From the NCBI GenBank assembly GCA_900239685.1, contig OENT01000754.1, forward strand, positions 1 through 64,000: a DNA stretch of 64,000 nt. Direction: 5' to 3'. This document shows, piece by piece, positions 56,946 to 64,000 of this stretch. Position numbers and translations under genes: made by a program. A model generated the notes under the pieces. It had not been told where the DNA came from and made no database searches. It worked only from the letters and a program-made list of their open reading frames with translations. Within the stretch, counting starts at the first letter, position 1; every line of letters begins with the position of its first letter. The DNA comes from Rotaria macrura (taxonomy: Eukaryota; Rotifera; Eurotatoria; Philodinida; Philodinidae).

Positions 56946-59900
56946 GAATTTAATTTTTTTTACTTTATTAATATGAAAAGTACTTCGTTGTAGATTTTTT
57001 TCACTCCATTTTTACATTTGTACCAGTGAATTTTTCTTTGCAAAAGACGATCGCAGTTGACTCAAATGTCATTCTACTGCTTCAAGTGATTTTATTTGGT
57101 CACCGATGCCAATGTTTCCGAACTCTTTTGCAAGGGTTAGTGCATTCCTGATGAACGTGAAAATCTCAGTTGATAATCCTCTGTTAGAGAACGCGTCTGT
57201 GTTAACTTGAAAGAGAGGTGAATTTCATCAGAAGAAAATGATATGTTTTCACTTACACCATGGTTACAAGTCCTGTTCGTTATGAAACTGTAAAATGCAA
57301 GATATCTGTTCCTATCATATGTGAAAATTCATGGGGAAAATATTCTTTATTTTGTACGTAGTCCAGTTCCTCTGGCATTGCTTGGATGCGTATCTCATGG
57401 TTGTTTGATTTACTTCTTTGATAAGTCAACAATATTACGTAACTCATATAACTGGATGGAGATAGTCCACTTCGAAATAATTTGAGAAAAAAACGGTGTT
57501 ACTAATAGTAGAGTGCTAGGTGAAAACACTGAATCAGTAGACTTTAGAAGAAAATCAGATTGAACCTTTGTAAAAACATCAGAAATATTTGTTAGTATAT
57601 TATATCTTTAAATTTTTACATAAAGCTACTCTATCTGCTTATTTATACAGTTGACAATCATATTAAATCTGGTTGTATAACTTCAATCAAATCAGTATAT
57701 TGTACAATTGACACTGATTTGTCATATAATTCGCTGATCGGTGACTCACTGATCGAAGAACATTGAACTAAAGGAAATCAACCCATAAATCTCGTTCTTG
57801 GAACAAATCATGACTTTTTTAGAACTGATACCAGTGCCGTTTTCGAATCACTTACAATTAAGTTAACAATAACTATGTCGAGTACTTAAATCCAAATCCA
57901 AAAGAAAGAGAGAATTTTCCAAATTCAAAACTCTAATGCAATAAGTTTCATTTGAAGCTTTCAGTTTGATTTCGGTCAATTGATCTAGCTGCAACTTTCT
58001 AATTATCTTCTTGGATAACAAGTCGCATGAAGATAGGTATCTACATTCAAATACAATAAAACGCATTGCATTAACATTTCATACTGTAGCAGAGGCAGAT
58101 GTACTAAAAGCATTTTAATTTTTTGAATAAATATTCATAGTTAGCACACATAATTACATTCCTTATCAATTAAAACAACATGCTAGAACAATAGACAGAA
58201 ATAAGTGAATTAAGATATATAATAAAAATGCACTAATTACTCGTGATTTTTCCTCAAACATTAGTAGAAAAGAACCTTCACTTAGTTCACAAAGAACAAA
58301 ACGCTTAGAATCGCATGGCAACTGAACGAAGTTCTTCTATCATTCTGGTTATTGGAGAGCATACGGCACTATTGCACCAACTTATTATCTCTTACCAAAA
58401 GTCGCTAAGTGACATCGAATAAGCACATTGAGAGCAGTCGATTTTTCAAGATAAATTAAAAACCGCCCATCAAAGTCATTATTTTCAGTTGCACAAATAT
58501 CTCATCAAAGGTTGATGATTGAATTAAATATATTGGCTAGAAACTTAATGAATGCAGCAACTACTTTAGTCATAACAGTATCAACATAGATTAAGAAAAT
58601 GTGAATACTTAAACGATATAGATATTCTATTCCGGATGCATGACGCATTCGAAACGACAAGAGGAAGCAAATTTAAAATATCTAACCATTCTCCATCAAT
58701 TGACTTGAATTTGGTCCGCGAACATAAGTACAATCTAATAGTTCATCAACGAAATCTATCAATTTTTTCCTTTGTTTAACAGACTGCTTCCGATTACCTG
58801 AAAATCATAAGTGGTTTAGACGAAACTTCAAGATTTAGTTTCATCGGAAAACCCGTGTACCGGCTTTATTTCATGATAAAAAATTCTTCTCAAATCATGA
58901 TCAATTCCGATTTCTTCTCTACTCTTAGTATTCGATTCATAAACCCTCTTTTTTAAATCTATAATACTATACAACACAACAATGATCAAAAGATGTATTC
59001 GTATAAATGAATGTGTGTTTTTACTAGATAAGAGTTTTCATTGATTCAATGATTTACTCCACTATATGAATGCACCAATCTAGTAGTAGCAGTGGTCTAC
59101 ACAAGATCTCTTAACTTTGAAATAGCCTATCGATTTCTACTGTTTTTGAAGAAATACTTTCCATGAACCATTTGTTGGCTTAATCAGAAGCCAGAGCGGA
59201 CTTCCTATGTATCTTTTGGAAGCTTAAAACGTTGAAATGCGATAATCTGAAATTGAGCGAAACAGCCTTTCTCTAGATTACAATGATTTTAAATCTTTTC
59301 ATTCATTTTGTATCGCCTTACTCTTCTCAAATAGCTAGAAACTACTGAGCCAAATTGCTAATCTTCTTCAAATACCCTACAATTAATATTTGAGCTCCAT
59401 CAGCAATACGGATTCATGGTCTTGCATTTTTTCAATCCGTTACGGTTCATTCATAGGCACTTTTCCATTCTTCATTTCCGAAAATTTTCAATACAAAGAG
59501 AGATCAAATTTATGCTGCATGATCGTATCCCATATTTTGAGGCAGTTTTATGGAATCTCACTTGAGCAGAAAACTTTGATGTAGAAAGCAATAAATAAAA
59601 TTTCAATTTTTTCCAGCACCTATGTCGACCACATTAAGACTTCGTGGGTTGATTATAACGGTACAATCTTTTTTATCCTGAATTGCTTCAATGATGCTCG
59701 AACAGTCAGTCACTGTCCAACTATAGACACTCCTTTAACATTAACGATAAAAGCTGTCGGTTCACTATGACCTTTGTTTCTTTGCTTCTTTTTCAACGCT
59801 TCTCCCTTCTTTCTCATGCTCTCTCTCCTATATAAATGCTTCTTGTGTGTGACAGAGACAGAAATTAATTGATGGAGTAGTGCAGTTAACATGTTACACC

Positions 59901-61044
59901 GAAAGGATAGTTATAAAACGACTCCTCCAGTTCCTGAAGAGATCGCAACAATTTAAATACTGCAACAGTAAGACATGACTCTATTTCTCATCTACTTCAT
60001 ATTAATTTCCATGCAGACGACCAAAAAAATATTGAATGAGATTATATTATTTCCGTGGTTGGCTACTTTGCTTCTACAAATCAACTGTGGAAGCGTTAGC
60101 TGAAAGTCGTGAAACTACGTAAATATAGTTTCACTAGGTTTGTTTTACACAGACCAAATATAGTAATTCAATGTTCATTGAATCACTTATTCCTCTTAAC
60201 TTTTTATTCATCAAGTAACCGAAAATATTCTTTCTTTGCTTCATCGATTCCATGGTAAATAATGTGCAGATTATAATTTTCTAACTACTGTCTGATATTT
60301 GCGGTTGAGTTAGTTTAATGAATCTAAAGATAAGTGGACATTAAAAAGTTACAAGCATACTCGTTCCCATTCATCTCTGCTCTGTTTTTCTGATCCCATT
60401 CATTTTTAAATTGACAAGAACGTCGAATGAACTTGACTCTTTTCACGTCTTTTCTCAAAATGCTAAACTGAGCACAGTTACAATTCAGTTCTTTTCGGGA
60501 ATCATGATTCTGAGACAAGTGCGTGACGGAATAAATAAATGAATGCTGAACGCAGATTCTAACATGACTACAATATTGTAGCCACGACGAAAAATCATCT
60601 TGGTCAACCAACAGAAGTGATCAGTTAATACCTAATTCATGAATTCGTCAAAATTTGTTTTCGTACCTTTTACTTTTTATTTTTTTCCTCCCGGATATAA
60701 AAGAAGCTTGTAATTGTACGAAAAAATACTCATTGCGGAATGACTAAAACAGACATATGTTCCTTTTTAATATAAAATATGTGAGCATTCATTTGGAACT
60801 AATGATTTATTCCACCCATATCTGGCGATGAGAAAATATTTCATTGTACAACGCTATTCATGACAAGGTAGGATCTATGCAGATGACAGTATATGCAGAA
60901 ACCAGATTTCAAATCTGTTTCATGAACTTCTTTGTGAGGAGTTCTTACCGTAAGAGCGAATAAAGCGGCGATGCAGATCAAGTCCAAACCGTGTCTTATT
61001 TTGTTTCTCATTTTCTCCAGATCACTGATTCATTTACTAGAAAC
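56946..61044. other. Intergenic, nothing firm
   Basis: About 4.1 kb. A 43-codon stop-free stretch on the minus strand (59734-59606, contains CTVIINPRSLNVVDIGAG) is protein-like but lacks a start or splice partners. A CTCCAG acceptor-like site at 61015-61020 lies just before the GPCR start, so its 5' UTR may be spliced. Confidence 0.4.
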
Positions 61045-62061
61045 ATGGCATCTTTATCCGATGTAGCTCTCATTTCCTCATTGAACAATGCTTCAAACCA
61101 ACTCAATCGTTACTTCGGAATTTTAATCTTGCTCTTTGGTACTGTTGGCAATATTCTAAACATATGTGTTTTGTCCCAGAAAGCTCTGCGCTCAAATCCA
61201 TGTGCTTGGTTGTTTCTTGCTTCATCAATTGCTTATGGTATTGGTGTTCTTGCTGGCGTTACATCTCGATCACTATCGACTTGGTCAGCCGATCTTACAA
61301 ATACAAACTCATTCCTTTGTAAGCTGCGTGTTTTTCTTCTATTCGATGCCATCACTATTGGCTCTTGGTTAATCATGTTGGCGACAGTCGATCGATGGCT
61401 TTCATCTAGTGCCAATGCTACTCGAAGACAAAAGAGTACATTGAAAAATGCTCAGCTCGGCACGATTGTGATTATCATCGTTTCAACTATAATTGAAATA
61501 CAACAAATCTATTGTGTTGATGCTAATCAGATCAACACACCATTGAAATGCTATACGAAAACAGTGTCCTGTGGTGTGTTATCGGATATGTTTTTTGCCC
61601 TGGTTACAATCCTTGTGCCACTCTTACTGATGATCATTTTTGGTTTATTGACCATTTCAAATGTTCGAAAGTCATATGCTCGTTTACAGCCAGCAAGTAA
61701 AACGATGGATACTTATTTAGCACGAAACACCATGACTAATAACAACGCAAATGGAATTCAAAGAAAGAAAACCGATCGTCATCTCCTGATCATGCTCTTT
61801 GTACAAGTTTCTCTTACATTTTTGCTGACGTTTCCACTAGTTGTAGATAGACTGTATACAAGCATGACTCGAACGGCAGTCAAATCTCCCTTACAACTAA
61901 CAATCGAAGGCTTTATCTTCAACGTGGTAATTCTTCTGTTGTACTTGTCTTGTGGAATACCATTTTATATCTATACATTGAGTGGTGGAAGTATATTTCG
62001 TAAATGTATTCTGACCTTCGTGCAAGCATTTGTTCGTAAAATCTTGTGTCGTCGTGGGTGA
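61045..62061 (+). CDS. Divergent rhodopsin-type G protein-coupled receptor
   Basis: A 338-residue single-exon coding region from the ATG at 61045; the frame is open further upstream, but only behind a probable splice acceptor. Seven hydrophobic segments are visible. TM1 has GTVGNILN with the conserved Asn36. Cys92 precedes TM3 and can pair with a Cys of the second extracellular loop (NQINTPLKCYTKTVSC). TM3 ends in DRW (116-118) instead of DRY. TM2 lacks the usual Asp, TM6 has no CWxP, and TM7 reads LSCGIPFYIYTL instead of NPxxY. Asn-Ala-Ser near residue 15 is a likely glycosylation site. The pattern fits the expanded, FMRFamide-receptor-like families of bdelloids. The ligand is unknown. AATAAA at about 62075 is a likely polyadenylation signal. 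Confidence 0.85.
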   Translation: MASLSDVALISSLNNASNQLNRYFGILILLFGTVGNILNICVLSQKALRSNPCAWLFLASSIAYGIGVLAGVTSRSLSTWSADLTNTNSFLCKLRVFLLFDAITIGSWLIMLATVDRWLSSSANATRRQKSTLKNAQLGTIVIIIVSTIIEIQQIYCVDANQINTPLKCYTKTVSCGVLSDMFFALVTILVPLLLMIIFGLLTISNVRKSYARLQPASKTMDTYLARNTMTNNNANGIQRKKTDRHLLIMLFVQVSLTFLLTFPLVVDRLYTSMTRTAVKSPLQLTIEGFIFNVVILLLYLSCGIPFYIYTLSGGSIFRKCILTFVQAFVRKILCRRG

Positions 62062-64000
62062 TGTCTTTTTAATTGAATAAAACTAACTTTAACTTATAGT
62101 ACCACAAATCTGATAAGATAGTTTCCTAGTAAGAAATTTACAAAAAAAAGGACAAATCCAATATGGTGCGGAATTCTTTTTAGCAGAACGTTTCATCGAT
62201 TTTTGAGGAATATGTACTCTTTGAAATTTATTGAAGGGAGTCACAAAGAACATGAAAGAGATAGAAATAATTCAATCAACCAAGATTCTTATCGTTTTTA
62301 AGGATTTCATGGTAATGCTGCCTGTATTTTAATGAATACAGCAGAGAACAAGAGTAGAAATCTAGACCAAAGAGCAATGTGACGGTGCAAGGATATCTAC
62401 AATCTGAAACAAGAGTAATCTGTTTACTGTATAATCCTAATGTTCCATAGTAGTTTTATGAAAATGAGATTTAGCTTAACAAACGGTAAATAAGAAATAC
62501 TTTTATTTGGAATATCGATGAAATTGTGGACTGTAATGAGTTCATCCTTGGAGAATTCTTTAAAAAAAAACAGGAAGATGATGCCATGTTTTCTTCCGTT
62601 CAAGGTCTTTGCTCAGACAATCTATTCAAATTGACTGTACAAAGTCGATACGCATAGATTGTCATGTACATTTTTATATTAGTATCTTTGGATGCAATTT
62701 GATGCCATTTACAACAGGTCTTGTCACCTACTGCTTGTAAGACATAAACTATAAAAGCCAACCCTAATCATATCCATTGGTTTTGATGATAAGATTCTGT
62801 GATGAGCACTTCGGCATTCACAATCAAATACATGTACGTGCAGTTGAGATATCGTGAAAACTGTGAATTTTAAAGTAGTTTGTCGATACACAAATGGAAT
62901 TTAGAAATTTATCCGGTTTCATAGATTTGGTTACTTTTTAACAACTGACAATACAAACGAGCTAATAAAAAATATCTTTGTTTTTAGACTCATAATGTTG
63001 CTAGAAATTGACGATTGTGGTTGAGCAAAAACCGATGACAATATTTTTGATGATTCAGTATTCGAAATAGAATAAAGTTGAAAAATATCTTGACAATATG
63101 TTGTTGTCGTGAACATGCCGATGAAATGTGGTTATTTTATCAAGATAGAGAGCAATGTTATATGGTAGGAAAAAATTGAAGTTCGAATCTTAGGTAAGTT
63201 CTTGATTTTCATCAAAAAATAATGATAGCAACAGAGACTGATAATCTCAAGTTGATTTAGAATGCATTCGATATTTGTTGAGGCGATGAGTGCAGAACGC
63301 ATACAGTGAACACTAACTTTCACTACAATACCATACTTCATAAATTGGCAGAATAAAAAATGTGAAAATAATCATCAATCATATGATTTCTTCTGCCACT
63401 GACCAAACTCCTGTATGACATCATCAACGAAAAGACCTTGGTAGGATTCAATTTCTTTGAATTCCATGAAATTTCTATCGAAGCCGATATTTTCATTCTT
63501 ACCTATATATTTCGTGAGCTATTGTCATCTTTCTTTTTTTAAAACGACGGATAACTCCTTACAGAATAATATTTTGATGTGAGACTTCCGATAATTCATG
63601 TTGTTCTGATCTGGTAGTTGAATCTTTTCTTAGGAAAGTCAATGCTGAAAATAAAGCAAAGTTTTCTTTGTCTAGGCTAGAGTGTTGATTTATAAATCAC
63701 GGAGATATTAATTTTGATACTCAAAAATGTGTTAGAACAGCGAGTAGGTAGTCAGAAAAACTCTATATCATAATAATAGAACTCTGATTTTCTTTGATTC
63801 ACGTTACAGTATTTCACGAAAAAAAGTAAGGAATAGTCATTATTTCCATTGGCGAGATAGCAAAACAAATTCAATGAGAATTGAAAAGTGAATGAATCGA
63901 TTATATAAATAGAAATCATTGATGCTCAAGTAAACAAAAGCGTTTTCTATGGAACTACAAATGAGAACAGTTGTTGAAAGTGTTCGAACATGTACAAATT
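62062..64000. other. Intergenic, nothing recognised
   Basis: AT-rich DNA downstream of the GPCR. The frames at 62931-63116 (-) and 63132-63341 (-) show no domain. Confidence 0.45.

Noticed and set aside
59606..59734. 43-codon minus-strand stretch containing INPRSLNVVDIGAG
   Set aside because: Too short, with no start codon or partner exons found. It could be a gene fragment but cannot be supported.

Overview
The window looks like a gene-poor, transposon-littered stretch of an AT-rich invertebrate genome, most likely a bdelloid rotifer. The evidence is mixed. Seen in the sequence: no ribosome-binding sites or operons, protein-coding genes on both strands, and mostly short introns (about 48-102 bp). 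Known of bdelloids: membrane-anchored NHL-repeat proteins, TIR proteins, divergent GPCRs, many low-copy DNA transposons and bacterial-type metabolic enzymes, all of which occur here. The species assignment is inference.

Eight host genes can be supported. They are a tandem CCCH zinc-finger protein (3599-4471, +), a six-exon type II membrane protein with an extracellular NHL propeller (6355-8363, +), a secreted TAP-like S33 alpha/beta hydrolase (15013-16701, +), a three-exon coiled-coil protein ending in a PABC/MLLE domain (24693-25515, +), a small conserved-looking hypothetical protein (30577-30939, -), a three-exon linear alkylsulfatase of bacterial type (35900-39445, -), a five-exon helical-repeat/TIR/SAM-like protein (45398-48450, +) and a divergent rhodopsin-type GPCR (61045-62061, +). 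Splice sites were chosen by hand. In all four multi-exon models the exon phases agree and the total coding length is a multiple of three. The genes do not form an obvious pathway. Several are surface or signalling proteins.

The rest is intergenic DNA with an unusual load of class II elements. There is a complete but dead mariner-type element with TIRs and TA duplications (34459-35764) and a decayed hAT element with transposase remnants (41004-42754). Two elements share the terminus CAAGGGGGAAAC and have exact 8-bp target duplications (21906-22436, 25904-26346). A 904-bp TA-flanked element (18166-19069) abuts a 2 x 284 bp perfect palindrome centred on a single N (17597-18165). Several short elements have bodies made of arrays of one degenerate short motif, with a different motif in each: GTCAAG, GAATCG, ACCGAA, TTTACTTT, CGTATACG, AAGTAC and TCGAG/CTCG.

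The observations most worth following are the CGTATACG foldback element at 40272-40622 with a decayed relative near 11361, the motif-array architecture shared by several hAT-like elements, the coiled-coil/MLLE fusion, the ARM-TIR-SAM order (SARM1 parts in a different order), and the intron-bearing alkylsulfatase with an Asp in place of a metal-binding Glu. No RNA genes, CRISPR arrays or rRNA were recognised.
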